A stretch of 64,000 nucleotides of DNA from Methanoregulaceae archaeon (GTDB taxonomy: Archaea > Halobacteriota > Methanomicrobia > Methanomicrobiales > Methanospirillaceae), in NCBI GenBank assembly GCA_015660885.1, contig JACTUB010000014.1, positions 22,012-86,011 on the forward strand, read 5' to 3'. The first letter of the stretch is position 1; every line of letters starts with the position of its first letter. Below, in pieces: positions 1-10,434 of the stretch. The notes beneath the pieces are model-generated. The model was not told where the DNA came from. It ran no database searches and was given only the letters and a program-made list of their open reading frames with translations. Position numbers and translations under genes: made by a program.

Positions 1-236
1 TAAGTGAATGTTTCATCCCATAATCTCCTGTTCCGCTCGTGAATCTTTTTGTTGTTGCAGGAATAACAACTTCATTACAGATTTTCTCCAGAGTATATTA
101 ATGGTATGGGAAGGCGGTATCTATGCGTCGTTCGTGTGTTTAACCGTAAGGAATTGTTGCCCTTTCTTGAGGGGGGGTGTGAGGAAGCTGTTTAATCCGT
201 TGTGACTTTTGCGACAGGTAATTAAAAATTAATTTT

Positions 237-1029
237 TTATCCTGCGTTCTGCGCTTCCGAGAGTGCTTCACGTGCCTTGTCCACCATATTCCGGGAAGCT
301 GTTATTTTTGGTTTTATCATGGCGAACTCTTTCCTGTCAAAAGATGCCTGAGCTTCCTTGTAAAGGCTATCCGCCCGGTCAATCCGTCCCTTGGCTTTTG
401 TGACATTGGTTCCCTCACACTTGGCCATGTCAACTTCTTCCTGCACCGCAAGCACCTGCCCATAGAGATCTTCTGACATACTGCGGAACACTTCTGCTTT
501 TGCAGAATCTTCCTCAAGTTTCTGCCGCCCGCGTTCGTGTTCCGCCTCTTTTGCTTCCGCCTGTCCCTGAATTATGCGTTGTAGTTCATCCTCGACTTCT
601 TTGATGGTCTCGGCAAGCACAGAGGCGAAATTGGTGCGATTGTCTTTTGATTCTTCGTACCCACCATAGGCACCGTATGCCCCCCGGCAGCTGCACCGCC
701 GATTGCACCGCCGCATCCCCGAGACCTTCATTTTTTCGCAGCACATTGCCGAGAACACCCCCAAGGCCTGCACCCGTGATCGCACCCATCACACCTTTGG
801 AGATCTCTTTTCTCTCGCGGTCAACGGTGTAAGAGACCTTGACATTCTCATTCTCAACGGCAATATCAAGGTGGCCCTGCTCGTCCGTATGTTTCACATG
901 CATCTGTGCATTGGTCTCTTTGAGCACCTGCTGCGTAATCTCGGTTCCCTTGAGTGCGAGGTGCGACATCAGGCGCTCAGTGAAATCCTGATACTGCGAC
1001 GACACTCCCTGACTATAGATAAAGACCAT
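237..1029 (-). pseudogene. Glycine-zipper/coiled-coil protein, frameshifted
   Basis: The coding signal starts at 1029 (MVFIYSQGVSS) and runs to about 710, then continues in a second frame to about 683 and in a third to the stop at 237. Restoring one base near 706-713 (GCGGCGG tract) and one in the six-C run at 680-685 gives a continuous protein of about 264 residues. It would hold an N-terminal alpha/beta part, a Gly/Ala-rich stretch (GAGLGG, then GGAIGGAAAGGAYGAYGGYEE) resembling a glycine zipper, and a charged helical C-terminal half likely to form a coiled coil. Function is not recognised; glycine zippers in other proteins are often membrane-inserting. Both lesions lie in repeats, so assembly error is as likely as real decay. 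Confidence 0.6.
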
Positions 1030-1230
1030 AGTGTCCGGTACTCCTCAATCATGTACTAATCAGAAGGTTCAAGAATAAATGTCTGGTTTTTTTGAACTGG
1101 TGAATTCATTATTTCATTCTCATGCTCAGAATTCCATTTGGATCAACATCTCATACAATAACCAAAAAAATAACAAAAAAAATTAAATGTACTTTTAATA
1201 ACACTTTGTATCATATTTGCAGCACAATGT

Positions 1231-1241
1231 ATATATTTATA
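1231..1241 (+). promoter_or_regulatory. TATA box for trpB2
   Basis: An AT-rich ATATATTTATA stretch lies about 20-25 bp before the ATG at 1260. No Shine-Dalgarno sequence is visible, so the transcript is probably leaderless. Position fits an archaeal TATA box; not experimentally supported. Confidence 0.45.
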
Positions 1242-1259
1242 CAAAATAAATTACTCTGT

Positions 1260-2618
1260 ATGCAGACGAAAATTCTCCTTGATGAGGAGCAGATGCCAAA
1301 AAAATGGTATAACATCCAGGCTGATCTGAAGTCACCGCTCGATCCGCCGCTCAACCCCAAAACCCAGAAACCGATAGGGCCTGAGGATCTTTCCGCTATT
1401 TTCCCCATGGAGCTGATTAGGCAGGAGGTCACCACTGACCGGCAGATCAATATCCCGGAAGAAGTGCAGGACGTCCTGAGGCTCTGGAGGCCGAGTCCCC
1501 TGTACCGTGCCCACCGTCTTGAAAAATTCTTAAAAACGCCGGCAAAGATCTACTACAAGTGGGAAGGGGTCAGCCCGGCGGGAAGCCATAAACCCAATAC
1601 TGCGGTCCCGCAGGCGTATTACAATATGAAGGCTGGAATTGAGAGAATAGCAACTGAGACCGGTGCGGGTCAATGGGGATCGGCTCTGGCTTTTGCCACC
1701 ATGCTCTATGATCTGCAGTGCACTATCTATATGGTCCGTTCAAGCTATACGCAAAAACCTTACCGGAAATCCATGATGCAGGTCTGGGGAGCAGAATGCA
1801 TCCCCAGCCCAAGCACCAAGACGAATGCCGGCCGGGCAATGCTCGAAAAAGACCCCGACACTCCGGGAAGTCTGGGTATGGCCATTTCTGAAGCGGTTGA
1901 GGATGCAGCATCTCACGGCAACACCAACTACGCCCTGGGCTCGGTCTTAAACCATGTCTGCCTGCACCAGACAGTGATAGGACTCGAATGCCGCGAGCAG
2001 CTCGCAATGGTAGACGACTATCCGGACGTAGTGATTGGGTGTATTGGCGGGGGGACCAACTTCGCCGGCATATCCTTCCCGTTTGCCGGGGACAAACTAA
2101 CCGGGAAACATAAAGATGTGGACCTAATCGCTGTCGAACCGGCATCCTGCCCTACACTGACAAAAGGGTTGTTCACGTACGATCTAGCCGATGAAGCTGG
2201 TTACACCCCGCTCCTCAAGATGTTCACGCTCGGGCATGACTTTGTCCCCCCCTCCATCCATGCAGGAGGTCTCCGCTATCATGGTGATTCGCCAATTGTC
2301 TCCCAGCTTGTATATGATGGGGTAATGCGGGCTGTAGCTTACCATCAGAGCGAGGTCTTTGAAGCTGCCAATATGTTTGCCCGATCGGAAGGCATTATTG
2401 TCGCCCCCGAAACATCCCATGCAGTAAAATCCACGATTGATGAGGCACTCAAATGTAAAAAGACAGGGAAAGAAAAGACGATCCTGTTCAACTGCTCCGG
2501 GCACGGCAACTTTGATATGTCGGCATATGATGCCTACTACGCGGGCAGCCTGGTAGATTACGAATACCCGGATGAGCTGATCAAGGAGTCGCTCGCCCGG
2601 ATACCTAAAATTTCCTGA
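1260..2618 (+). CDS. trpB2: TrpB2-type tryptophan synthase beta chain
   Basis: PLP enzyme that joins indole with serine to make tryptophan. The 452-residue product carries the PLP-lysine motif GSHKPN (Lys111), a glutamate-containing [11 protein letters not shown] approach and a phosphate-cup GCIGGGTNF. Its long N-terminal part ([11 protein letters not shown], then FPMELIRQE) is typical of the TrpB2 subgroup, which is longer than canonical TrpB and often acts without TrpA. No trpA is nearby, which fits. The open frame extends upstream to 1122, but those residues are low-complexity and lie upstream of the TATA box, so the ATG at 1260 was chosen. The next gene follows 12 bases downstream on the same strand. 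Confidence 0.93.
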   Translation: MQTKILLDEEQMPKKWYNIQADLKSPLDPPLNPKTQKPIGPEDLSAIFPMELIRQEVTTDRQINIPEEVQDVLRLWRPSPLYRAHRLEKFLKTPAKIYYKWEGVSPAGSHKPNTAVPQAYYNMKAGIERIATETGAGQWGSALAFATMLYDLQCTIYMVRSSYTQKPYRKSMMQVWGAECIPSPSTKTNAGRAMLEKDPDTPGSLGMAISEAVEDAASHGNTNYALGSVLNHVCLHQTVIGLECREQLAMVDDYPDVVIGCIGGGTNFAGISFPFAGDKLTGKHKDVDLIAVEPASCPTLTKGLFTYDLADEAGYTPLLKMFTLGHDFVPPSIHAGGLRYHGDSPIVSQLVYDGVMRAVAYHQSEVFEAANMFARSEGIIVAPETSHAVKSTIDEALKCKKTGKEKTILFNCSGHGNFDMSAYDAYYAGSLVDYEYPDELIKESLARIPKIS

Positions 2619-2630
2619 TTCTCCTTTTTC

Positions 2631-3740
2631 ATGAAAAAGATCGGTTTTCTCATTAACCCTGTTGCCGGCATGGGAGGGGCTGTGGGACTCAAGGGAACCG
2701 ATGGCAAGGTTGAGGAATCCCGCCGTCGCGGGGCAGAACCTCAGTCCCGGAATCGGGCAAAAATTACATTGAGTCTTCTCAAGAATAATCCGGATCTCTT
2801 TTTTTTAACCTGTTCAGGAGAAATGGGTGAGACAATTCTGCATGAAACCGGCATTTCAAACTATCGTTTACTCTACAAATATACGGGTAATAGCACTTCA
2901 GAAGATACAAAAAAAGCCGCTTCCTATTTTATGAAAGAAGGTGTTGATCTTATTCTCTTCTGTGGCGGCGACGGGACCGCAAGAGATATTTTTGATATAG
3001 CGGGCAGGAATGTTCCTATTCTTGGGATTCCCGCAGGAGTAAAGATGTATTCCGCGGTCTTTGCAATTGATCCGGTAGCTGCTGCCGAACTCCTGATGGG
3101 CACGGATCCCTGGTCCTTCCGTGATTCTGATGTGCTGGACATTAATGAGGAGAGATATCGTGCAGGTGAATTGTCCGCCAGGCTCTTTGGCGTAGCCCGC
3201 ACTCCGGCCATCCCCGGTAAAATACAGGAGTCAAAACAGGTCTTTGAGGAGCAGGATGAAGAACGTGCCAAAGGTGAAATCGCATCGTTCATGCACGAAG
3301 TGATGCTGCCAGACACACTCTATATCCTTGGTGCAGGGACAACAACTGAGTCAATAGCCAGTCGCATAGGTGTGAAGAAAACGCTGCTTGGTGTGGATGC
3401 AGTAAAAAACGGGCAAATCGTTGTACAAGACGCGGATGAAAAAACCCTTCTCGATCTTATCAGGAATGAAAAAGATGTACGGATTATTATCAGTCCTATC
3501 GGTGCCCAGGGCTTTATCCTCGGCCGGGGTAACCAGCAGATCAGCGCCAGTGTCGTAAGGCACGTTGGAGTGAAGAATATTATCGTAGTTGCCACCTCCC
3601 ATAAACTCCGGGAGACTCCAGTCCTCTATGTTGATACCGGGGATCCGACGCTGAACCGCGAATTCGGCGATTCGATACAGGTCATATCGGGATATCGTAT
3701 GGCCCAGCGCAGGAAGATCTTTCAGCACGTGCATGAATGA
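2631..3740 (+). CDS. ATP-NAD kinase/AcoX-like kinase
   Basis: Product of 369 residues related to the ATP-NAD kinase (AcoX-type) family: it opens with the nucleotide-fold strand MKKIGFLINPVAGMGG and has the diagnostic GGDGT motif at residues 112-116. The family phosphorylates NAD or related diacylglycerol-kinase-fold substrates; exact substrate cannot be read here. Residues 20-44 are a charged insertion (KVEESRRRGAEPQSRNRAK) between the first strand and the body. It follows trpB2 by 12 bases and is probably cotranscribed. Unlike canonical NadK it has a long C-terminal half with GVDAVKNGQIV and YVDTGDPTLN motifs, seen in the AcoX-like branch. Confidence 0.85.
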   Translation: MKKIGFLINPVAGMGGAVGLKGTDGKVEESRRRGAEPQSRNRAKITLSLLKNNPDLFFLTCSGEMGETILHETGISNYRLLYKYTGNSTSEDTKKAASYFMKEGVDLILFCGGDGTARDIFDIAGRNVPILGIPAGVKMYSAVFAIDPVAAAELLMGTDPWSFRDSDVLDINEERYRAGELSARLFGVARTPAIPGKIQESKQVFEEQDEERAKGEIASFMHEVMLPDTLYILGAGTTTESIASRIGVKKTLLGVDAVKNGQIVVQDADEKTLLDLIRNEKDVRIIISPIGAQGFILGRGNQQISASVVRHVGVKNIIVVATSHKLRETPVLYVDTGDPTLNREFGDSIQVISGYRMAQRRKIFQHVHE

Positions 3741-3902
3741 GCAGAAAGAATGCATCTCTTTAATTTATCAGGGTGATTTAGATAACCAGAAGAATCCCAT
3801 CGATAGTGAATACCAAAGGGTGGGTCTGGTAATTATTTCGTTAAGTAAATTCGATATCCTTTACGGAAAATGTTAAAGGACCGGAAAAAAGGAAAAAATG
3901 AA

Positions 3903-4505
3903 TCACTTCACAGGCCAGAGCGGAACGATCATGGTCCCTTTGCCATAAGTCTCATTGATAACCTGTGCAAGTCCGGTGTAGACCGCCGAGAACCCACAGA
4001 TCATCCCCTCCCAACCCGCGAGCTGTGTCACAGCAGGGATCCCGGTGAAATCCCCTATCGCGAGGAGGAAGAAGAGGATCGCAAGTGATGCAAAGACAAA
4101 CTGCATCGCACGATTGAACCTGAGGGTACCGACGAACATCACAGCAGTAAAGAGGCCCCACATTGCAAGATACGATGCCATCGCGAGCGGGGAGGTCTTC
4201 TCCCCGATCCCCATCGAGGGAAAGACAATAAGTGCGACGAGCGAGAGCCAGAATAAGCCGTACGAGCAGAACGCCGTGGTTGCAAAGGTATTCCCCTTCT
4301 TCCATTCCATCGCCCCGGCAATGATCTGGGCTATCCCTCCGTAAAAGATCCCCATTGCAAGGATCATGCTCCCCAGCGCAAAGAAGCCCGCGTTGTGCAG
4401 GTTCAGGAGGACAGTAGTCATACCAAAGCCCATCAACCCGAGCGGTGCCGGATTGCCGGACTGATCGCGGGTTGTTACCATAGTTTCCATCTTCTCCAAA
4501 TTCAT
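3903..4505 (-). CDS. SatP/AceTr family acetate transporter
   Basis: Integral membrane protein of 200 residues with six hydrophobic segments and the signature NPAPLGL near the N terminus, diagnostic of the GPR1/FUN34/YaaH (AceTr) family of acetate/succinate channels or symporters. The start at 4505 is preferred to the ATG at 4514 because AAGGA lies at suitable distance before it. It sits just downstream of acs on the same strand (57-base gap), so uptake and activation of acetate are probably co-expressed. In a hydrogenotrophic methanogen this supplies acetyl-CoA for biosynthesis (inference). Confidence 0.9.
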   Translation of the reverse strand: MNLEKMETMVTTRDQSGNPAPLGLMGFGMTTVLLNLHNAGFFALGSMILAMGIFYGGIAQIIAGAMEWKKGNTFATTAFCSYGLFWLSLVALIVFPSMGIGEKTSPLAMASYLAMWGLFTAVMFVGTLRFNRAMQFVFASLAILFFLLAIGDFTGIPAVTQLAGWEGMICGFSAVYTGLAQVINETYGKGTMIVPLWPVK

Positions 4506-4561
4506 TTGTACCATTCCTTCAGGTTTTTTTATTCGTATCAGGTCTTAAAATATCTGACCCT

Positions 4562-6457
4562 TTATTCCTCCAGTGTCGAGATGTCCCCGGGATCAATGCC
4601 CATCTCTTTTGCCTTCAGCACCCGGCGCATGATCTTGCCACTGCGGGTTTTTGGTAACTTTTCAACGAATTCAATTTCATGGGGCATTGCAATTGGCCCA
4701 AGGGTAATACGTACATGGTGGAGCAAATCCTGCATCAGATGATCACTTGGCAGATTTCCGACACGAAGAATCACAAAAGCTTTGATGGAATTTCCTTTAA
4801 TCGGATCCGGCTTTCCGATAACCGCAGCTTCTGCAACAGCATGATGGGACACCAGTGCACTTTCAACCTCGGCCGTTCCGATATTGTGGCCGGAAACTAT
4901 TATGATATCATCGGCACGCCCGAGAATCATAATATAGTCATCTTTGCCTTTGACTGCGAGATCGCCCGCCGTGTAAAGGTTATCAATGGTGTACCAGTAT
5001 TTACGATACCGTTCATCGTCCTTATATAACGTCCTGAGCATAGCCGGCCATGGCGATTTGATAACAAGGAATCCCATCGTGTTCGCCGGCACAGGATTTC
5101 CGGTTTTATCAACGACATCCGCTGTGACACCGGGAATCGGTTTTCCTGCAAATCCCGGGCGCATTTTTTCGCCCATCATGGTGGTGATCAGCAGCATTCC
5201 CGTCTCCGTCTGCCACCAAGTATCGACAATGGGGCACCTGTCCTTTCCAATCACATGATAGTACCATTCGAATGCCTCAGGGTTGAGAGGTTCACCAACT
5301 GACCCGATGATCCGCAGCGAGTTCAGGTTGTACTTGTTGGGCCAGCTCTCGCCCATTTTCATGAACGTACGGATGGCAGTTGGGGCTGTATACAGGATCG
5401 TAATTTTCTGCTCCTCAATGAGATTCCACCAGCTTCCTGCATCCGGATAATCCGGGGTCAGTTCGGTAATAAAAACGGTGGCGCCGACAGCAAGCGGCCC
5501 GTAGACGATATAACTGTGCCCGGTGACCCAGCCCGGATCGGCAGTACACCAGAAAATATCGTTGTCCTTGATATCAAAGACATATTTGCTCGTGTAATGC
5601 GTCCCGACCATGTACCCGCCACAGGTATGCACCACCCCTTTGGGCTTTCCCGTGGACCCGCTCGTGTACAATATGAAAAGCGGATCCTCCGCATCCATGA
5701 CTTCGGGCGGGCATTCATCGGAAACACCCTCCATCACCGCGTAGAAATCCAGCTCGAGAGTCGGGTGTATATCAACCGGAGGGTCCCTCCTCCGGAGCAC
5801 GATGACATGCTCTACCGTCGGTGCATTAATTATCGCTTCATCTACAATTGCCTTCAGCTGTATTGCCTTTCCCCGGCGGACTGCGACATCTGCGGTTATT
5901 ACAACCTTTGCCTCAGCGTCCTGAATCCGCATGTTTAGTGCTGTTGCACCAAATCCGCCGAATACCACACTGTGTGTTGCACCGATCCGTGCACAAGCCA
6001 GCATTGCAATAACCTGTTCCGGTACAAGCGGCATGTAAATACAGACACAGTCGCCCTTTTTCACCCCCATTTTCTTTAATGCATTTGCAAAGCGAGCTAC
6101 GTGGGAGAGAAGTTTCTGGTACGTGTAAATACGCTCAACCCCTCCCTCCCCACGCCAGATGATGGCGACCTTGTTGCGCCGATGATCGTTGACATGGCGG
6201 TCAAGGCAGTTTGCAGTAATGTTCAGTTTTGCATTAGTGAACCACCTTGCATAGGGGTAATTCCATTCCCTGACTGCATCCCAAGGCCGGATCCACTCGA
6301 GCTCGCCAGCCATTTTGGTCCAGAATGCATCCGGATCTGCCAGGAATTTCCTGTAAGCTTTCTGGTAATCTCCCATCCACGCATTTTTTTTATACCGTGG
6401 GTCAGGTAGGTAATATTTCACATCCTCGATGAGTTTGACATTAAAATCCTCGGTCAT
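4562..6457 (-). CDS. acs: Acetyl-CoA synthetase (AMP-forming)
   Basis: Activates acetate with ATP and CoA through acetyl-AMP. The 631-residue product has the AMP-binding motif YTSGSTGKPKG, the WWQTETG segment, and the C-terminal TRSGKIMRR whose lysine is the adenylation-step residue and a known acetylation site in bacterial Acs. The open frame reaches 6496, but a TATA box at 6499-6506 would place transcription start near 6474, and a GGGGGA ribosome-binding site precedes the ATG at 6457, so that start was chosen. Length matches the family. Pairs with the acetate transporter downstream. Confidence 0.95.
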   Translation of the reverse strand: MTEDFNVKLIEDVKYYLPDPRYKKNAWMGDYQKAYRKFLADPDAFWTKMAGELEWIRPWDAVREWNYPYARWFTNAKLNITANCLDRHVNDHRRNKVAIIWRGEGGVERIYTYQKLLSHVARFANALKKMGVKKGDCVCIYMPLVPEQVIAMLACARIGATHSVVFGGFGATALNMRIQDAEAKVVITADVAVRRGKAIQLKAIVDEAIINAPTVEHVIVLRRRDPPVDIHPTLELDFYAVMEGVSDECPPEVMDAEDPLFILYTSGSTGKPKGVVHTCGGYMVGTHYTSKYVFDIKDNDIFWCTADPGWVTGHSYIVYGPLAVGATVFITELTPDYPDAGSWWNLIEEQKITILYTAPTAIRTFMKMGESWPNKYNLNSLRIIGSVGEPLNPEAFEWYYHVIGKDRCPIVDTWWQTETGMLLITTMMGEKMRPGFAGKPIPGVTADVVDKTGNPVPANTMGFLVIKSPWPAMLRTLYKDDERYRKYWYTIDNLYTAGDLAVKGKDDYIMILGRADDIIIVSGHNIGTAEVESALVSHHAVAEAAVIGKPDPIKGNSIKAFVILRVGNLPSDHLMQDLLHHVRITLGPIAMPHEIEFVEKLPKTRSGKIMRRVLKAKEMGIDPGDISTLEE

Positions 6458-6498
6458 GTAGTCCCCCAATTCTACATTATTAATCATGTTAAACATTG

Positions 6499-6506
6499 TA
6501 TATAAA
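6499..6506 (-). promoter_or_regulatory. TATA box for acs-satP
   Basis: TTTATATA on the minus strand, about 42-49 bp before the acs ATG at 6457. It would set a transcript start near 6474 with a short leader holding GGGGGA. It lies in the divergent region shared with the ADP-ribosylglycohydrolase gene. Confidence 0.5.
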
Positions 6507-6675
6507 ATTTGGTAAAAAACCCGGTGTAAAAAGAGTTATCACAATAATATTCGCCGGATTAAATGGGAATAAGTTCGACGTGTAAAGTTTGAATACCTTT
6601 TAATTCCGGGTTTTTTGTTAAAAAAGCGAAGGATATAACAAGAATTATCTATCCGGATTTTTCAATATAGGATTG

Positions 6676-7590
6676 ATGCTGAAAAAATTTAAAGGGAGCC
6701 TGCTTGGTGCAGCAATCGGTGATGCTCTTGGTATGCCGAACGAAAGCACCGCCCCAAACCTGAACAAGATGAAATATGGTTACCGGCGCCCGTATAAGGG
6801 TCATCCAAACGAAGGTCTGAATCCCGGTCAATATACAGATGACACCCAACTGATGATTCTGGTAGCCACACTCATCGCTGATGGAAAATATAATGAAGAA
6901 CGGTATTCATCTGCACTCCACGAGCTCTACGCTCAGGGGAATCTTCGCTTTCCTGACGGATCGGTTTCAGCGGTTTGCGAGGATAATGTCAAAAAAAATG
7001 CTCCCCGGAAAGGAGTCAAATCAACAACATCAGGATGCCTTCCAATTGCAATCCCGTTCGGATTGACATTTCCTGATATAAATGAGGGAAGTGAACGGGC
7101 GGTGCGTGCATGCAATGTAACTCATACCCATCCGGCAGCGCATGCTGCAGTATCAACTTTTACTTCTCTCATCTATCACGCGCTCCACAACGCGCCCGAT
7201 CCTGTTGAACAAGCGCTTGAGAAGGCACAGGATGAAGATGAGGTACTCGGCGGAAAAATAAGAAACGCCCTTGTTCTGGAAAAAGAGGGAATGGATATCG
7301 AAACTGCGTTACTAAAAATTGGAAATGACGTGTCGGTATTCCAGACTCTCCCGATCGCCATTTTCCTTATCAGAAGATATTCTTATCCACCAGATCTCCT
7401 CACGGTAGCCGCAAATGCCGGTGGAAACACTGATACCATCGGTCTTATCTGTGGTGCATATCTTGGCGCCGCTCAGGGAATCGATGCACTGCCTTCAGAT
7501 TTATTGGAAGGACTCGAAGACAGGCAGCGGATTGAACTGCTTGGGCAACGGTTATTCTCACTCTATCAGCATAAACTCGAGCAAATGTAA
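6676..7590 (+). CDS. ADP-ribosylglycohydrolase family protein
   Basis: Product of 304 residues of the DraG/ARH fold, which removes ADP-ribose from proteins or other acceptors. Metal-binding motifs are intact: GAAIGDALG near residue 12, QYTDDTQL near residue 55, and GGNTDTIG in the C-terminal third. TTG at 6673 is in frame but the adjacent ATG at 6676 is the better start. Transcribed divergently from acs. Together with the macro-domain gene near 57 kb it gives this genome two different ADP-ribose-reversing enzymes; the target is not evident from context. Confidence 0.9.
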   Translation: MLKKFKGSLLGAAIGDALGMPNESTAPNLNKMKYGYRRPYKGHPNEGLNPGQYTDDTQLMILVATLIADGKYNEERYSSALHELYAQGNLRFPDGSVSAVCEDNVKKNAPRKGVKSTTSGCLPIAIPFGLTFPDINEGSERAVRACNVTHTHPAAHAAVSTFTSLIYHALHNAPDPVEQALEKAQDEDEVLGGKIRNALVLEKEGMDIETALLKIGNDVSVFQTLPIAIFLIRRYSYPPDLLTVAANAGGNTDTIGLICGAYLGAAQGIDALPSDLLEGLEDRQRIELLGQRLFSLYQHKLEQM

Positions 7591-7690
7591 ATTTTTTTTG
7601 CAACCGATCAGATCATGCTCAGTTCGCTCAAATGTGCGGCATGCATGATGAACGGTTTTCAGTCAGTCTCCGGATAAGTGAGACAGACCC

Positions 7691-7708
7691 GTTTTTTTAT
7701 TCTTTTAA
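7691..7708 (+). terminator. U-tract terminator
   Basis: GTTTTTTTATTCTTTT tract downstream of the ADP-ribosylglycohydrolase stop and before the arginine operon. Archaeal termination can use such oligo-T tracts without a hairpin. Weak evidence, from composition and position only. Confidence 0.3.
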
Positions 7709-7783
7709 TATTTCCTGCATTTTATGTATTTTAAAACAGACGGGCTTAAAAACCATTAAATTTTTACAACCGGATATTCTTTT

Positions 7784-8770
7784 ATGAAAATTGCGATTAT
7801 CGGGGCTTCCGGTTATGCCGGTGGCGAGCTGATTCGCCTCCTTGTCCACCACTCCACCGCAGAGGTCACCTGTGCAACGTCCCGAAAACTAGCAGGAACA
7901 TCCCTTGATCAGGTTCATCCCCACCTTAAGGGGTTTACTGATCTCAAATTTGAAAACCTGGATACCGATGCTATTGATGCGGATGTTGCATTCCTTGCAG
8001 TTCCCCACACTGCTGCAATGCTCCATGCAGGCAAACTCCTGTCGAGAGGAATAAAGGTTGTAGATCTCAGCGCTGATTACCGGTTACCCAAAGAGATCTT
8101 TGAGAAGGTGTACGGGGTCACGCATTCTGATTATTTCGTTGCACCTTACGGGATACCGGAACTTCATCGGAAGGAGTGCATTAACGTGAAGTTCGTTGCA
8201 AACCCCGGATGTTTCCCAACCGGGGCAACCCTGGCAGCAGCTCCCCTGGCAAAATATGCCCATACAATAATATTTGACTCAAAGACCGGGGTGAGCGGAG
8301 CTGGTGACAATCCCTCTGCAACTACGCACTATCCAAATGTAGGGGATAATATCGGACCCTACAAGTGGACATCGCATCGCCATCTCGCTGAAATGAAACA
8401 GGAACTTTTGCGCCTCGGTTCAGCAGCGAAATGTTATTTCACTCCACATCTTGTGCCGGTCAACCGTGGTATTCTTACCACTGCCCATATCCTCCTCGAT
8501 GAACCCATGCAGCAGAAAGATGTCGAGAAGATCTATCGTGATTTCTACAACGGCGAATATTTTATCCGGTACCAGAAGCCTTCACTAGCTGCCGTCCGCG
8601 GAAGCAATTTCTGTGATATCATGGTCGAGAGCGAAGGATTGCGTGTCGTGGCAATTTCTGCAATCGACAACCTTGTCAAGGGGGCAAGTGGCCAGGCAAT
8701 TCAGAATATGAACCTGATGTGTGGTTTTAAGGAACAGGACGGGCTTGTCGGAGCAGGTATGCTGCCGTAG
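7784..8770 (+). CDS. argC: N-acetyl-gamma-glutamyl-phosphate reductase
   Basis: Third step of arginine synthesis: NADPH-dependent reduction of N-acetylglutamyl phosphate. The 328-residue product has the Rossmann motif GASGYAGGE at residues 7-15 and the catalytic cysteine in NPGCFPTGA (Cys143). First gene of a tight operon argC-CBS-argJ-argB. An AT-rich promoter-like stretch (TTAAAAACCATTAAA) precedes it at about 7745-7760. Confidence 0.96.
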   Translation: MKIAIIGASGYAGGELIRLLVHHSTAEVTCATSRKLAGTSLDQVHPHLKGFTDLKFENLDTDAIDADVAFLAVPHTAAMLHAGKLLSRGIKVVDLSADYRLPKEIFEKVYGVTHSDYFVAPYGIPELHRKECINVKFVANPGCFPTGATLAAAPLAKYAHTIIFDSKTGVSGAGDNPSATTHYPNVGDNIGPYKWTSHRHLAEMKQELLRLGSAAKCYFTPHLVPVNRGILTTAHILLDEPMQQKDVEKIYRDFYNGEYFIRYQKPSLAAVRGSNFCDIMVESEGLRVVAISAIDNLVKGASGQAIQNMNLMCGFKEQDGLVGAGMLP

Positions 8771-8780
8771 GTGACTAACG

Positions 8781-9275
8781 ATGCTGGTTAAAAACGCAAT
8801 GACAAAAGATCCGGTTGTGTGCACTACTGAAACGTCTCTCCGTGAGGCAGTAGGCTTGTTGAGGAAGCATCATATTGGCGGGCTTCCCGTTATGGAAGGA
8901 ACGGAACTCGTTGGCATGCTCACAGAATCAGATCTCATCTCTCTCCTTGAATCCGAAAGGATCTCTGATGACCTTTGGTTGCCATCCCCTTTCGAGATTA
9001 TCGAGATCCCCATTCGGGAATATATCAACTGGGAGAAGACAAAGCATGCACTTCGCAATATCGGGGATATGAAGGCAAAAAAGGTAATGACCCGCCGGGT
9101 CATCACCGCAACTGAGAATATGGATATCGAATCAGCTGCCGCGCTGATGCTCAAAGAAGGAATTGCACGTTTACCGGTAATGCGGAAGAAAAAACTTGTC
9201 GGGATTCTGACCAGGGCGGATATTATTAATGCAGTTGGATCATCACAACCTGTCAAAGAGGGAGCTGATACCTGA
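8781..9275 (+). CDS. CBS-pair domain protein in arg operon
   Basis: Product of 164 residues made of two CBS motifs (roughly residues 1-60 and 95-155) separated by a linker with DLWLPSPFEIIEIPIREYINWE. Each repeat has the usual pattern V.T....TLREA...L....IGGLPV and V.TATENMDIESAA. Such pairs bind adenine nucleotides or SAM and regulate partner enzymes. It lies 10 bases after argC and one base before argJ, so a role sensing energy charge for arginine synthesis is plausible (inference). Confidence 0.88.
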   Translation: MLVKNAMTKDPVVCTTETSLREAVGLLRKHHIGGLPVMEGTELVGMLTESDLISLLESERISDDLWLPSPFEIIEIPIREYINWEKTKHALRNIGDMKAKKVMTRRVITATENMDIESAAALMLKEGIARLPVMRKKKLVGILTRADIINAVGSSQPVKEGADT

Positions 9276-9276
9276 A

Positions 9277-10434
9277 ATGACCTTTCGGAGTATCTGTGCA
9301 GTAAAGGGCGTCAAGACCTACGGGATGAAAGAAGGGAAGTTCGGTCTGGCACTTATCAGTGCAAGCGGAACGGCGGCAGGTGTGTTTACCGAAAACCTTG
9401 TCAAAGCAGCCCCTATCGAACTGATGCGCAAACAGATCAAAAAAGGGACTATGGAAGCATTAATCGCGAACAGCGGGTGTGCCAATGCATATACCGGAAA
9501 AAGAGGATATGCAGATACTATCGCGATGACGGAGTTTGCCGGTTCTGCACTGAATGTTGAACCGGATCTGGTTGGTGTTGCCAGTACTGGCGTTATCGGA
9601 CGATACCTCGATCTCCCTCTCATTCAACACCAGTGTGAGGAAATAGCACCTAAGATGGATCGTACCCCGGAAGCTGAAACTCTCACCGCACAGGCCATTA
9701 TGACGACCGATACGTTTCCTAAACACGCACTCGTGCAAAAGGAAACGTTCACCATTGGGGGAATTACCAAGGGAAGCGGCATGATAGCGCCGAACATGGG
9801 AACAATGCTTGCATTTATCTATACCGACGTGGATATCGGCGCAAAACCACTGTTACAAGCACTCAGACAGGCTACCAGACGGACATTCAACCGCGTTGTT
9901 GTTGATGGGGATATGAGCACGAACGATATGGCACTTTGCACAGCGACAGGAGAGACAGGAAAGGTAAACCCAGCGGAGTTCTCTCCTGCTCTTGAGGAGT
10001 GCTGCCGTTCGCTTGCCCGGCAGATCGCGGCAGATGGTGAAGGTGCGACAAAATTAATTGAGGTGACTGTTAAAGGAGCGCAAAAGGAAGAGGCGGCTGC
10101 AAAAGTCGCTCGCACAATTATTGAGTCACCGCTGGTAAAAACCGCTGTTTATGGAGAAGATCCAAACTGGGGAAGAGTAATTGCAGCTGCCGGACGTGCA
10201 GGTGTTGATTTCGATCCAAATGCAGTCTCACTCTGGATAAGTGACGAAAATACAAGGTACCCCCTTGTCAGTTCCGGGGAGATAATCGCAAATCTGAAGA
10301 AGGCAAAAGAGGTGATGCGCGGCCGGAAAGTGATCTTTATCCTTGATCTTGGTACCGGTAAAGAAGAAGCAACAGCCTGGGGCTGCGATCTGACTGAACG
10401 CTATGTCGAGATTAATGGGAGGTACACCACATGA
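9277..10434 (+). CDS. argJ: Glutamate N-acetyltransferase/ornithine acetyltransferase
   Basis: Transfers acetyl from N-acetylornithine to glutamate, recycling the acetyl group. The 385-residue product has the self-cleavage region [14 protein letters not shown]; Thr176 is the expected N-terminal nucleophile of the beta chain after autoproteolysis (Gly-Thr here instead of the common Ala-Thr). The ASTGVIG oxyanion motif is at residues 102-108. The frame is open from 9229, overlapping the CBS gene; the ATG at 9277 directly after the CBS stop is preferred. Its stop overlaps argB by ATGA. Confidence 0.96.
   Translation: MTFRSICAVKGVKTYGMKEGKFGLALISASGTAAGVFTENLVKAAPIELMRKQIKKGTMEALIANSGCANAYTGKRGYADTIAMTEFAGSALNVEPDLVGVASTGVIGRYLDLPLIQHQCEEIAPKMDRTPEAETLTAQAIMTTDTFPKHALVQKETFTIGGITKGSGMIAPNMGTMLAFIYTDVDIGAKPLLQALRQATRRTFNRVVVDGDMSTNDMALCTATGETGKVNPAEFSPALEECCRSLARQIAADGEGATKLIEVTVKGAQKEEAAAKVARTIIESPLVKTAVYGEDPNWGRVIAAAGRAGVDFDPNAVSLWISDENTRYPLVSSGEIIANLKKAKEVMRGRKVIFILDLGTGKEEATAWGCDLTERYVEINGRYTT

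Noticed and set aside
8..205. 65-codon plus-strand reading at the window start
   Set aside because: Cysteine- and serine-rich random composition, no ribosome-binding site, no recognisable motif.
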